In this document: positions 24,009 through 33,099 of the stretch, in pieces
Position numbering within the stretch: position 1 is the stretch's first letter
How the letters are laid out: every line of letters begins with the position of its first letter
DNA from: DATBGO01 sp963695645
Lineage (GTDB): Bacteria; Actinomycetota; Actinomycetes; Streptosporangiales; Streptosporangiaceae
Length of the DNA stretch: 64,000 nt
NCBI GenBank assembly: GCA_963695645.1
Contig: CAVOHC010000016.1
Span: forward strand, 62,001 to 126,000
Direction of reading: 5' to 3'
Made by a program: the position numbers and the translations under genes
Notes under the pieces: model-generated
Seen by the model: the letters and a program-made list of their open reading frames with translations, nothing else
Databases searched by the model: none
What the model was told of the DNA's origin: nothing

Positions 24009-25640
24009 ATGACCTCGACGCTGGAGCGGCGCTCCGCGACACTCGACGACCAGCACGTCGGCGACATCCGCGGCGCCCTCGGCACCATCCGGCTCGACGA
24101 CACCTCATCCCGGCGTGGCCGTTCGGCTCAGCTCAAGACATTGCTGGCGATCATCGGCCCCGGGCTGATCGTGATGGTCGGCGACAACGACGCCGGCGCA
24201 TTCGCCACCTACGGGCAGGCGGGCCAGAACTACGGCACCAGGCTGCTGTGGACGCTGTTGCTGCTGGTGCCCGTTCTGTACGTGAACCAGGAGATGGTGC
24301 TGCGCCTCGGCGCGGTGACCGGCGTCGGGCACGCCAGGCTCATCCTGGAGCGGTTTGGCAAGTTCTGGGGCGCCTTCAGCGTCATCGATCTATTCCTGCT
24401 CAACGCGCTGACGCTGATCACCGAGTTCATCGGTATCACGCTGGCGGCTAGCTATCTCGGGCTGCCCAGGATGGCGGCCGTGCCGCTTGCGGCCGTAGTG
24501 ATCATCGGAGCGGCGTTCACCGGGAGCTTCCGGCGGTTTGAGCGGATGGCCGTCGCGCTGTGCGGCGGCACGCTCCTGCTGATCCCGATCTACTTCCTGG
24601 TGCATCCGGCGGCCGCCCAGATGGCGCATGGATTTGCGGTACCTGCCGTGCCGGGCGGTTCCGGGCAGATGGCAACGGTGATGCTGCTGGTCATCGGGAT
24701 CGTCGGCACGACCGTCGCGCCGTGGCAGCTGTTCTTCCAGCAGAGCTATGTCATCGACAAGCGGATCACCCCCCGGTTCATCAGGTACGAGAAGGTCGAC
24801 CTGTGGATCGGCATTGTCGTCGTGGTTCTCGGGGCCGGCGCCATCATGGGCTTCACCGCTGCCGCGTTCGCCGGACATGCAGGTGCGGGGCACTTCACTG
24901 ACGTTGCTGGCATCGCCCGGGGACTGCAGGCGCACGCGGGCCGGGTTGCCGGGGTGCTGTTCGCGATAGCACTGCTCGACGCCTCGATCATCGGGGCGTT
25001 CGCCGTCTCACTGTCCACCGCGTACGCGATCGGCGACGTGTTCGGCCTCAAGCACTCGCTGCACCGCGGCGTGAAGGGGGCGAAGGGGTTCTACGCGATC
25101 TACGGCGGGCTCGTCCTCCTCGCCGCAGCGGTGGTGCTGATCCCCGGATCACCGCTCGGGCTGCTGACCGAGGGCGTCCAGGCCCTGGCCGGAGTGCTGC
25201 TGCCGTCCGCCGCGGTCTACCTGCTGCTGCTTTGCAACGACCGCGAGGTACTCGGTCCCTGGGTCAACGGGCGCAAGACGAACGTGTTCACCGGCGCGGT
25301 GGTATCCCTCCTGGTCGCGCTGTCGGTCATCCTGACGGCGTCGGTACTGTTCCCGCGTATCACCGCAGGCCAGATCCTGGCCATCTTGGCCTGCTGCTGC
25401 GGCGGCGCGGTCGCGCTCGGCGCGGGCTGGCTCGTGTCCGAGCGGCTGCGGCCAAGTGCTGCCACCGTCCCGATCGACCGCGCTGGCAGGGAGAACTGGC
25501 GGATGCCCCAGCTCGCCCTGCTGACAAGGCCGCCGGTGCCCACCGGGCGCAAGATCGGCATGACGATGCTGCGGTCCTACCTGGCCGTGGCGACGGTCCT
25601 GGTCATCGTGAAGATCGTGGAACTAGCCATCGGGCACTAA
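24009..25640 (+). CDS. NRAMP-family transporter, probably magnesium type (NRMT-like)
   Basis: 543 residues with 11-12 membrane segments. Manganese/iron NRAMPs carry DPGN in segment 1 and a metal-binding Met in segment 6 (MPH); here segment 1 reads GDNDAGAFATY (D59-N60-D61) and segment 6 reads GTTVAPWQLFFQQ (A237 replaces Met). From memory, this change marks the NRMT branch described as Mg2+ transporters. The M-box upstream supports Mg2+. The start is ATG at 24009 after GAGGGAGGG. A ~40-residue cytoplasmic N-terminus contains DIRGALGTIRLDD, also found in the paralogue at 25659-27644. Confidence 0.88.
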   Translation: MTSTLERRSATLDDQHVGDIRGALGTIRLDDTSSRRGRSAQLKTLLAIIGPGLIVMVGDNDAGAFATYGQAGQNYGTRLLWTLLLLVPVLYVNQEMVLRLGAVTGVGHARLILERFGKFWGAFSVIDLFLLNALTLITEFIGITLAASYLGLPRMAAVPLAAVVIIGAAFTGSFRRFERMAVALCGGTLLLIPIYFLVHPAAAQMAHGFAVPAVPGGSGQMATVMLLVIGIVGTTVAPWQLFFQQSYVIDKRITPRFIRYEKVDLWIGIVVVVLGAGAIMGFTAAAFAGHAGAGHFTDVAGIARGLQAHAGRVAGVLFAIALLDASIIGAFAVSLSTAYAIGDVFGLKHSLHRGVKGAKGFYAIYGGLVLLAAAVVLIPGSPLGLLTEGVQALAGVLLPSAAVYLLLLCNDREVLGPWVNGRKTNVFTGAVVSLLVALSVILTASVLFPRITAGQILAILACCCGGAVALGAGWLVSERLRPSAATVPIDRAGRENWRMPQLALLTRPPVPTGRKIGMTMLRSYLAVATVLVIVKIVELAIGH

Positions 25641-25658
25641 CCTGAGAGCCTGGGCGGC

Positions 25659-27644
25659 TTAGCCGCCGCCTAGCTGCACGGCCTTGACGACCAGCAGCAG
25701 GACCGAGACGACCAGGTAGCCGCGCAGCATCAGCATGCCGAGCTTGGTGCCCGCTGACCATTGCACGGGTTTGAGCAGGGCAAGCGGCGGCATCCGCCAG
25801 TTGTTGCGTTCAGCGCGCGACATGGTGGCGGGCACGGGCACGGCAGCGGGCTCCCCCTGGCGGGCTGCCGTTCTCCGGAGCCACACCCCGGCTCCGGCCG
25901 CCCCGACGATGAGGGCGACAGCCAGCCAGATTGCCGTCTGGGCCGCGTTGATGCCCGAGAAGAGGGTGGTGATCACCAGAGTGCCTGAGAGCGTGAGCAG
26001 CAAGCCGATGATCACCCCTGCGGTGATGTTCAGCCAGCGCTTGTTGACCCACGGGCCGAGGACTTCGGGATCGTTGCAGAGCAGCAGCAGAAAGACGCTC
26101 GCGCTCGGCAGCAGGACCCCGGCCAGCGCCTGCACGGCCGTGGTCAGCAGCCCGAGCGGCGCGCCGGGGATCAGCACCACGCCCGCCGCGACGGCCACCA
26201 GAGCCGAGTAGCTCGCATAGAACGCCTTGGCGTCCTTAAAGCTGCGGTGCAGCGAATGCTTCAGGCCGAACACGTCGCCGAACGCGTAACTGGTGGACAG
26301 GGTCACCGCCGCCGCGCCGATGATGCTGGCGTCGAGCAGCACGATCGCGAACAGCGCGCCGAGGACGCCGCTCTTGTCGCCGAGTGCGTCAGCGACGCCA
26401 AGCGCGCTGGTGAAGTGCCCGACCAGGTTCGTGCCGCGGACCGCGTAGACGGCGACCACCAGGACCGCCGCCGCGCCCCCGACGACGACCAGCGAGCCGA
26501 GCATGGTGTCGGCACGTTCATAACGGATAAACCGCGGCGTGATCCGCTTGTCGATGACGTTCGACTGCTGGAAGAACAGCTGCCAGGGGGCGACCGTGGT
26601 TCCGACGATTGCGATCACCAGCAGAACGGCGTTGGAGTTAATGCCGCCCTGCACCCCCGGCACGACGAAGTGGTAGGCGATGGAACCGTAGTGCGGGCCG
26701 GAGAGCAGCGCGAGCGGGATGAGCAGCAGGCTCACGGCGATGAACGCGAACATGGCTCGTTCCCAGCGCTGGAAGCTGCCGCTGGCGGTGATGCCGACCA
26801 GGAGCAGCGCGGCGATCGGCACCGAGAGATACGGGCTGACCCCGAAGTAGCGCAGCGCCAGCGACACGCCGATGAACTCGGTCACGATGGTCAGGAAGTT
26901 GAGCAGGAACAGGTCACCGACGCTGAACCAGCCCCAGAACCTGCCGAACCGTTCGTTGATCAGCCGGGCATGCCCGACACCGGTCACTGCGCCGAGCCTG
27001 ACCACCATCTCCTGGTTCACTATCAGCACGGGTATCAGCAACAGCAATACCCAGAGCAGGCTGTAGCCGTAGTCCTGGCCGGCCTGCGCGTAGGTAGAAA
27101 TGCCGCCCGCATCGTTGTCGCCGACCATCACGATCAGGCCCGGCCCGACAATCGCGAGGAAGGTCACCAGTTTGCGCCGCAAATCGCTGGTGTACTCGTC
27201 GTCGAGCCTGATCCGGCCCAGCGCCCCCTCGATGTCGCCGAGATGGGCCGAATCGAGCACGGCAGCCGGTGGCGTCAGGGAACGTCCGTGCTGGCCGGCG
27301 GCTGGAACTGGGGCGGTGGCGGCGGACAGACCGCCGGCGTGGCCCGGCGCGGATCCTGCTGCCGGCCGGCCGACGGCGGGCTCGCCGTTTCCTGGTGCAG
27401 GCGCGGCTGGCTGCCGGGGGTTTCCCGGCGCTGGCCCGGGCCCCGGCACGTCGCGGCCGGCGGCCCGCGGCGCGGGCTCGGCCGGGCCGGCGGCCCGCCG
27501 CGGGGACTCGTCCGGGCCGGCGGCCTGCGGCGGGGACTCGGCCGGGCGTGCGGTCCGGGGCGGGGACTCGTCCGGGCCGGCGACCTGCGGCGGGGACTCG
27601 TCCGGGCCGGCGGCCCGCTGCGCGGGCTCGAGCGGGTCGCTCAC
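25659..27644 (-). CDS. second NRMT-like NRAMP transporter with a long repetitive N-terminus
   Basis: 661 residues. The transporter core (about 130-650) is a close paralogue of the previous gene, with GDNDAGGISTY in segment 1, GTTVAPWQLFFQQ in segment 6 and the same DIEGALGRIRLDDEY pre-domain. The first ~120 residues are low complexity, built largely from six 10-residue repeats of the AAGPDESPP type. The GTG start at 27644 overlaps the stop of the MgtE-like gene (GTGA), so that gene lies upstream in the same operon. Tail-to-tail arrangement with the first transporter. Confidence 0.85.
   Translation of the reverse strand: MSDPLEPAQRAAGPDESPPQVAGPDESPPRTARPAESPPQAAGPDESPRRAAGPAEPAPRAAGRDVPGPGPAPGNPRQPAAPAPGNGEPAVGRPAAGSAPGHAGGLSAATAPVPAAGQHGRSLTPPAAVLDSAHLGDIEGALGRIRLDDEYTSDLRRKLVTFLAIVGPGLIVMVGDNDAGGISTYAQAGQDYGYSLLWVLLLLIPVLIVNQEMVVRLGAVTGVGHARLINERFGRFWGWFSVGDLFLLNFLTIVTEFIGVSLALRYFGVSPYLSVPIAALLLVGITASGSFQRWERAMFAFIAVSLLLIPLALLSGPHYGSIAYHFVVPGVQGGINSNAVLLVIAIVGTTVAPWQLFFQQSNVIDKRITPRFIRYERADTMLGSLVVVGGAAAVLVVAVYAVRGTNLVGHFTSALGVADALGDKSGVLGALFAIVLLDASIIGAAAVTLSTSYAFGDVFGLKHSLHRSFKDAKAFYASYSALVAVAAGVVLIPGAPLGLLTTAVQALAGVLLPSASVFLLLLCNDPEVLGPWVNKRWLNITAGVIIGLLLTLSGTLVITTLFSGINAAQTAIWLAVALIVGAAGAGVWLRRTAARQGEPAAVPVPATMSRAERNNWRMPPLALLKPVQWSAGTKLGMLMLRGYLVVSVLLLVVKAVQLGGG
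27451..27630 (-). repeat. 30-bp x6 in-frame tandem repeat
   Basis: Six exactly phased 30-bp units (GGGGACTCGTCCGGGCCGGC core on the plus strand) encode the AAGPDESPP-like repeats at the N-terminus of the second NRAMP-type transporter. Confidence 0.85.
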
Positions 27645-28957
27645 GTTGGCTCTCCGCGATGGGCATCAGGCGGCTGTGCGGCCTCCCGGCGCCGCCAGTC
27701 CTCGGGCAGCGTGACCTCAAGCACGTCGTCCACGGTGATCACGCCGATCATCCGCCTTCGGTCATCGACGACCGGGATGGTGATCAGGTTGTAGTCGCTC
27801 ATCAGCACCGCGACATCTACAACATCGGTGTCCGCGCCGACCCGGACCGGGTCGTCATCATAGATATCGCACAGCCTTGTGGCCGGATCTGACTGGACAA
27901 GCCCTACCAGGCGTGCGACACCGCATAGCCGACCGCGCTCGTCGACGGCGTGCACGCTGGTGAGCGCCTCGGGCTGCAGGGTGACCGACCGGGCCACGGC
28001 AGTGAGCGCCTCGCTGACCTCGGCGTCCGCGGAGACAGCAAGGAAATCGACGCCCATCAGCCCGCCCGCGCTCGTCGGGTTGAAGCCCATCAGCGTCAGC
28101 ACCTTGGTGCGCTGTCCGGGCGGCAGCAGGTCAAGCACGGGCTGCCTGCGGGGCTGCGGCAGCTCGGCGATCGCGTCTGCCGCGTCGTCGGCGCGCATCC
28201 GGGCCAGCACCTCGGCGATCTCGATGTCGGTGCGGGCGCCGAGCAGCCGGGTCGCCAGGTCCTCGTCGAGTTCCTCGAAGACGTCCGCCTCGAGCTCGGG
28301 ATCGGCGTGGACATGTCCGAGTATCTCGGTTTCCTCCTCCTTGGAGGCGTCCTCAAGCAGGTCGGCGATCTGAGCAGGCTTCAGCCTGCGGATCCGGGCG
28401 AACGGGCCGCGCAGCAGCTCGCTGCTTGAATGGCCGATCAGGGGCTCGAACTTCGCCCACTCGCGGAACGGATGGTCGCCCTCGCTCGGGGCCGCATGGC
28501 CGCCGAGGCCGAAGAACCGCCGGCCCCTGCGGTGCGTGTCCACGCCGGTCAGGACCCAGTCCTGGCCGCGCTGCTCGAGCTCGAGGTCGGCGGCCTTGAT
28601 CAGATGGGCGTTCTCCACGTCGATCAGCCGGTGCCCGAGCACGTCGGCACGGAGCAGCACCTCACCTTCGCGCCGGTCGAATCTGCGCAGGTCAAGCTTG
28701 GCGCTGGTGAGCTTGAGCACCTCTCCGCCAAGCGAGCTCACCTGCTCGACAGGGACGTAAAGCTCCCGGCTGCCGACGACGGCGACCAGGCCGGTCACGA
28801 GCGGCGGTTCCGCGCCCCCCAGCCGCACGATGACATCAGACAGCCGCCCGATCGACTCACCGCCGCGGTCGGTCAACGGGCGCCGCAGCAGCTCCGACAG
28901 GTGCAACGTCCGCGCGCTGCTCGCTCTCGGTGCCGGTGCGGGCGGTGTCGTGGCCAT
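27641..28957 (-). CDS. stand-alone MgtE sensory protein: PRC-barrel, MgtE-N and CBS domains, no channel
   Basis: 438 residues, fully soluble. Residues about 15-140 look like two PRC-barrel-like units (GESIGRLSDVIVRLGG; LLRADVLGHRLIDVENAHLI). About 180-310 is the MgtE N superhelical domain (LKPAQIADLLEDASKEEETE, MRADDAADAIAELP, MGFNPTSAGGLM). A CBS pair follows (VDFLAVSADAEVSEAL to MIGVITVDDVLE). In MgtE these domains bind Mg2+ and gate the pore; here the pore is absent and the gene is coupled to an NRMT-like transporter, which it may regulate. ATG at 28957 follows AGGAGAGG. Confidence 0.85.
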   Translation of the reverse strand: MATTPPAPAPRASSARTLHLSELLRRPLTDRGGESIGRLSDVIVRLGGAEPPLVTGLVAVVGSRELYVPVEQVSSLGGEVLKLTSAKLDLRRFDRREGEVLLRADVLGHRLIDVENAHLIKAADLELEQRGQDWVLTGVDTHRRGRRFFGLGGHAAPSEGDHPFREWAKFEPLIGHSSSELLRGPFARIRRLKPAQIADLLEDASKEEETEILGHVHADPELEADVFEELDEDLATRLLGARTDIEIAEVLARMRADDAADAIAELPQPRRQPVLDLLPPGQRTKVLTLMGFNPTSAGGLMGVDFLAVSADAEVSEALTAVARSVTLQPEALTSVHAVDERGRLCGVARLVGLVQSDPATRLCDIYDDDPVRVGADTDVVDVAVLMSDYNLITIPVVDDRRRMIGVITVDDVLEVTLPEDWRRREAAQPPDAHRGEPT

Positions 28958-29142
28958 GGGATTACCTCTCCTGAGAGGATCAGATGCCGTCATTCCTACC
29001 CGGATCGCGCCTGGCACGCGGCACGTTACCGGGCTGGGCAGGGCCGGCAAGGCCGCCAGGCCGGGTGCCGACTCACCGATCCTGTCCTTGCGATGGTATG
29101 AAGGCCACGTCAGGGGTGCGATTAAGCGGGAGGAACCAGCAG

Positions 29143-31806
29143 GTGGCCATGCGGAAGGCAGTCACCCTGCTCGGCGGGCAGAGTGACCTTGGCGAGACGC
29201 TTGGCTACTCGGTTAAGCGGCGGCTGCTTGGGCCGCCGATGGTAAACGAGCAGCTGGCCGAGGAGCGGCTCTCCAAGCCGATCGCGCTCGGCGTACTCGC
29301 TCCGGACGGGATCTCCTCCTCGGCGTACGGCACCGAGGAAATCCTGATCGAGCTGCTGAAGGGCGGCCTCGGAGTCGCGGCTTTCACACTGATCCTGCCG
29401 CTCACCGGCGTCGTGCTGTTCGTCATGGCGCTGGTGGTGCTGTCCTACCGCGAGGTCGTCACCGTCTACACCCGGGCAGGCGGCTCCTACGTGGTCGCGC
29501 GGGAGAACTTCGGGCCACGGATCGCGCAGGTCGCCGCGGTGGCGCTGCTCATCGACTATGTGGTGACCGTCGCCGTCCAGGTCGCCGCGGGGACCGCCGC
29601 GGTGGCCTCTGCGGTCCCGGCGCTGAATCACCCGCAGGTGCTGAAGTACATGTCCATCAGCATCGTGATCCTGATGTGCTACGGCAATTTGCGCGGCATC
29701 CGAGAGGCGGGCCGGGCGTTCGCTGTTCCCACGTACCTGTTCTCCGGGGTGATCATCCTGATGATCGCCGTGGGCCTGGTCAGGGAGGCCTTCGGCGTGC
29801 TGCCGCTTTACCAGCCGCATAGCGGCATAGTCACAGGTCAGCCCAGCAACAGCGGCCTGATCGCCTTCGGGATGGTGTTCGTCCTGCTCCGGGCGTTCGC
29901 CAACGGCGGCTCCTCGCTGACAGGTATCGAGGCGGTCTCGAACGCGGTCAGCGCCTTCCGGCCGCCCGAGGGCATCAACGCCCGCCGGGTGCTGGTGACC
30001 GAGGGCCTGATCCTCGGAACGCTCGTGGCCGGGGTCTCCTGGCTCGCCCACTCGACCCACGCGACGCCGTACGAACACGGCGTGCCGACGGTCATCTCCC
30101 AGGAAGCTCGGCTGGTCTTCGGGCACTCGATATACGGCCAGGCCATGTACGTCATCGTGCAGGCCTCGACCGCGCTGATCCTCTACACCGGGGGCAACAC
30201 GAGCTTCAACGGGTTCCCGTTCCTAGCCAGCTTCGTGGCTGAGGACGCGTTCCTGCCACGCTGGCTCACCAAGCGCGGCCACCGGCTCGTTTTTTCCAAC
30301 GGGATCATCGTGTTGGCCGTGCTGTCCTGCCTGCTGCTGTTCGCGGCCGGCTCGAACGTGAACAACCTGGTGCCGTTCTACGCGATCGGAGTCTTCACCG
30401 CGTTCACGATGGCCGGCTTCGGGATGGCCAAGTACCACCACCGGATGAGGGAACCTGGCTGGCGGCGGAAGTTTGTGATCAACTTCTCCGCCGGGGTGGT
30501 CACGGCCATCGTCGTCGCCATTTTCGTGATCACCAAGTGGTCCGAGGGAGCGCGCATCGTGGTGGTCCTCTTCATCGTGATGGTGCCCATCTTGATCCGG
30601 CTCAACCGGGAGTACCGGATGGAGGCGCAGGTGCTGGAGGGCATCGGCACCAGGCGCAAGCTGCCCGCTCCCCCGACCTACCCGCGGCGCACTGTCTTCC
30701 TGTTCATAGACAGTTTCGACCTGGCGACGCTCGCCGCGCTGCGGTACGCGCGCAGCCTGCGGCCGACGACGCTGCGGGCCGTGCATTTCGTTATCGACAG
30801 CTCGGAGGCAGCGAAGCTGCGGCAGGAGTGGCTGCGCGCCAACACGGGTGTGGTGCTCGACTTCATCGACTGCCCGGACCGGCGGATCACCAGGGCGGCC
30901 GCGGAACTGGTCAACGCCGAAGCCGAGCTTCCCGGGGTGGGCGTGACCGCGATCCTGCCCCGCCGGGGCTACTCTCCGCTGCTTGGCCGGCTGCTACACG
31001 ACCGGACCGCGGACAAGATCGCCGGGGTGGTCAGCCGGATCCCGCACGCGGCGGCCACCATCGTGCCCTTTGACGTCCGGAGCAGGCTGGAGTCCCTGCA
31101 CGGCAGGCAGACCGGACACGGCGATCATCCGCTGACGGCGGTGCCAGAGGGGAAGCCTGAGAGGCCAAGACCGGCGCGCGGCGCAGCGGCTGGTGGAGCG
31201 GCTGGACCGGCCGCAGGCAGGGAGCCTGCCAGCGAAGGAGCGGTTCCGGCGCCGGCCGGCGCCGGCGGCGCCACGGGGCCAGCCGGCGGCACCACGGACC
31301 CGGCCGACGGGATCACGGAGCCAGCCGACGGCTCCATGGAGCCCGCAGACGGTTCCCTGGAGCACTTCGGTGACTCCACGCAGCCGGCCGCCCAGACCGC
31401 CGAGCTAGCCCGGGCCGGCGAGACAGTGCGGCCAGAGACGGGCGGCTATGAGCGGCCAGCACCGCCAGCCGAAGTCCGCCCGCTGGGCTCGCTCAGCGAG
31501 CCTGGCCGGGCCACGGTGGAGGGCCGCGTGATCGCTGTCGAAATCAGGCCGGTCGAGCAAAATACCGTGCTCGCCGCGGAACTCGCCGACTCGACCGGGC
31601 AGCTGACCGCGCTGTTCTACGGGCGATCGCACATCCCCGGGATGGACTGCGGGGCGCGGGTCAGGCTCCGCGGGCAGGTCGGGATACGCGATGGCGGCGT
31701 GGTGATGATCAACCCTGCCTATGAGCTGCTGGCCCAGGGCCAGCCACCTCCGCCCGGCGAAGGCCCGGCCGGGGGGAAGGATCAGCGGCGCGGAAAGCGG
31801 CCATGA
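29143..31806 (+). CDS. APC-superfamily (KimA-like) permease fused to a C-terminal OB-fold domain
   Basis: About 887 residues. Residues ~45-510 form an APC-type permease of about 12 helices (SKPIALGVLAPDGISSSAYG; YTGGNTSFNGFPFLASFVAE), of the kind that includes the K+ importer KimA. A cytoplasmic domain (about 525-650, FLFIDSFDLATLAALRYARS) follows, then ~120 residues of low-complexity linker, then an OB-fold (~780-863: ATVEGRVIAVEIRP, ALFYGRSHIPGM, VVMINPAYELL). That OB-fold resembles a small protein usually encoded separately in actinobacteria. Start GTG 29143 (or ATG 29149) after GGGAGG. Potassium as substrate is inferred from family. Confidence 0.85.
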   Translation: MAMRKAVTLLGGQSDLGETLGYSVKRRLLGPPMVNEQLAEERLSKPIALGVLAPDGISSSAYGTEEILIELLKGGLGVAAFTLILPLTGVVLFVMALVVLSYREVVTVYTRAGGSYVVARENFGPRIAQVAAVALLIDYVVTVAVQVAAGTAAVASAVPALNHPQVLKYMSISIVILMCYGNLRGIREAGRAFAVPTYLFSGVIILMIAVGLVREAFGVLPLYQPHSGIVTGQPSNSGLIAFGMVFVLLRAFANGGSSLTGIEAVSNAVSAFRPPEGINARRVLVTEGLILGTLVAGVSWLAHSTHATPYEHGVPTVISQEARLVFGHSIYGQAMYVIVQASTALILYTGGNTSFNGFPFLASFVAEDAFLPRWLTKRGHRLVFSNGIIVLAVLSCLLLFAAGSNVNNLVPFYAIGVFTAFTMAGFGMAKYHHRMREPGWRRKFVINFSAGVVTAIVVAIFVITKWSEGARIVVVLFIVMVPILIRLNREYRMEAQVLEGIGTRRKLPAPPTYPRRTVFLFIDSFDLATLAALRYARSLRPTTLRAVHFVIDSSEAAKLRQEWLRANTGVVLDFIDCPDRRITRAAAELVNAEAELPGVGVTAILPRRGYSPLLGRLLHDRTADKIAGVVSRIPHAAATIVPFDVRSRLESLHGRQTGHGDHPLTAVPEGKPERPRPARGAAAGGAAGPAAGREPASEGAVPAPAGAGGATGPAGGTTDPADGITEPADGSMEPADGSLEHFGDSTQPAAQTAELARAGETVRPETGGYERPAPPAEVRPLGSLSEPGRATVEGRVIAVEIRPVEQNTVLAAELADSTGQLTALFYGRSHIPGMDCGARVRLRGQVGIRDGGVVMINPAYELLAQGQPPPPGEGPAGGKDQRRGKRP

Positions 31807-31894
31807 CACGTTCCATGACACGGCACGGTGACGAGGCGGACAGGCTGGCCTGAACCTCGCAAAATAGGCTCTAGAGCATTTCTCTACCAGTGAG

Positions 31895-31900
31895 TAATAT
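31895..31900 (+). promoter_or_regulatory. possible -10 box upstream of the ferritin-like gene
   Basis: TAATAT in a locally AT-rich stretch, 28 bases before the GTG at 31929. No convincing -35 is seen. Confidence 0.3.
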
Positions 31901-31928
31901 CGAGTAACGCCACTTCGGGGAGATTGCC

Positions 31929-33044
31929 GTGGGCACTTACGATCACTATGCCACTCCCGTAGAGCCTGGCACCTGGGACGTGCCTGCCTCTGGTGCCACC
32001 CGGTTCAGCTGGGAATATGACAACGGCCGCAGCCAATTGCTCGATCTCTACCAGCGGGGCAAGGACAAGCAGTGGGATGCGGCGAAGCGGATCGACTGGG
32101 CGATTCCGGTGGATCCGACCAACGTGATGGAAACGGGCGACCACCTCTGCCCGATCTATGGGTCACGGCAATGGGACCTGCTGTCCGAAGCCGAGCGCAA
32201 GGAACTGGGCCATCACCTGTCGGCGTGGCTGTTCAGCCAGTTCCTGCACGGCGAGCAGGGCGCGCTTACGGTGGCGGCGCGCATCGTTGAGTCCGTGCCC
32301 GACATGGACTCGAAGTTCTACGCCGCGACTCAGGCGATGGACGAGGCCAGGCACGTCGAGCTGTATTCCAGGTTCATGCGGGAGAAGATCGGCCTGTACT
32401 ACCCGGTCAATTCCGACCTCGGGCGGCTGCTCGCGGACGCGCTCAGCGACTCCCGCTGGGATCTGCCCTACCTGGGCATGCAGGTGCTGATCGAGGGGCT
32501 GGCGCTGGCGGCGTTCGGCGTGCACCGGGACATCGCCAACAACGCGCTGGTCAAGCAGCTGCTTGCGTACGTGATGCAGGACGAGGCCCGGCATGTGGCG
32601 TTCGGCCGCCTGGCTCTGCGCGACTACTACGCGGAGCTCACCGAGGCCGAGCGGGCGGACCGCGAGGAGTTCGTCGTCGAAGGCTGCTACCTGATGCGCA
32701 ACAGGTTCCGCGCTCAGGAGGTCTGGGACCGGATGGGCTTCGACGTCGACGAGTGCCTGGAGTTCACCGAGCATTCGCCGGTTCAGCAGGCATTCAGGAC
32801 ACTGCTGTTCTCCAGGATCGTGCCGTGCGTGAAGGACATCGGGCTGTGGGGGCCGAAGGTGCAGCACGCCTACGCCGACCTCGGCGTGCTCGATGCCGCC
32901 AAGACCGACCTCGAGGCGCTGATGCGAGACGATGAGGACATCGCCGAGAAGGTCGACGCCGAGAAGTACTCGGCTGAGCTCGCCGCACGGACCGCCGAGG
33001 TCGATGCCGCGATGGCCGAGGGCGCCGCCCCGCCGGCCGGATGA
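31929..33044 (+). CDS. ferritin-like diiron protein (R2/AurF-like)
   Basis: 371 residues, mostly helical. A complete carboxylate-bridged diiron set is visible: E109 (HGEQGAL), E139 and H142 (DEARHVELY), E189 (LIEGLALAAFG), E219 and H222 (DEARHVAFG). This pattern is shared by ribonucleotide reductase R2-like oxidases and AurF-type N-oxygenases. The substrate is unknown, and no ribonucleotide reductase large subunit is near. GTG start at 31929 with a GGGGAG site. No signal peptide. Confidence 0.85.
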   Translation: MGTYDHYATPVEPGTWDVPASGATRFSWEYDNGRSQLLDLYQRGKDKQWDAAKRIDWAIPVDPTNVMETGDHLCPIYGSRQWDLLSEAERKELGHHLSAWLFSQFLHGEQGALTVAARIVESVPDMDSKFYAATQAMDEARHVELYSRFMREKIGLYYPVNSDLGRLLADALSDSRWDLPYLGMQVLIEGLALAAFGVHRDIANNALVKQLLAYVMQDEARHVAFGRLALRDYYAELTEAERADREEFVVEGCYLMRNRFRAQEVWDRMGFDVDECLEFTEHSPVQQAFRTLLFSRIVPCVKDIGLWGPKVQHAYADLGVLDAAKTDLEALMRDDEDIAEKVDAEKYSAELAARTAEVDAAMAEGAAPPAG

Positions 33045-33060
33045 CGCCCTTCGGGCGCCG

Positions 33061-33095
33061 GCGGCATACGATTTCGCGTCGGCGGCATACGATTT
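33061..33095 (+). promoter_or_regulatory. duplicated -10-like box and leaderless start of the beta-glucosidase gene
   Basis: GCGGCATACGATTT occurs at 33061-33074 and again at 33082-33095, 21 bp apart. The second TACGAT ends six bases before the GTG start at 33100 and there is no Shine-Dalgarno, the spacing expected for a leaderless transcript. Confidence 0.4.
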
Positions 33096-33099
33096 GCGG

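Noticed and set aside
26247..27794. A 515-codon plus-strand frame over the second NRAMP transporter
   Set aside because: Antisense shadow of a high-GC gene; the minus-strand transporter has all family motifs.
28958..29142. A c-di-AMP (ydaO) riboswitch before the KimA-like gene
   Set aside because: KimA genes often have one, but none of the conserved ydaO blocks is recognisable in this 185-bp gap.
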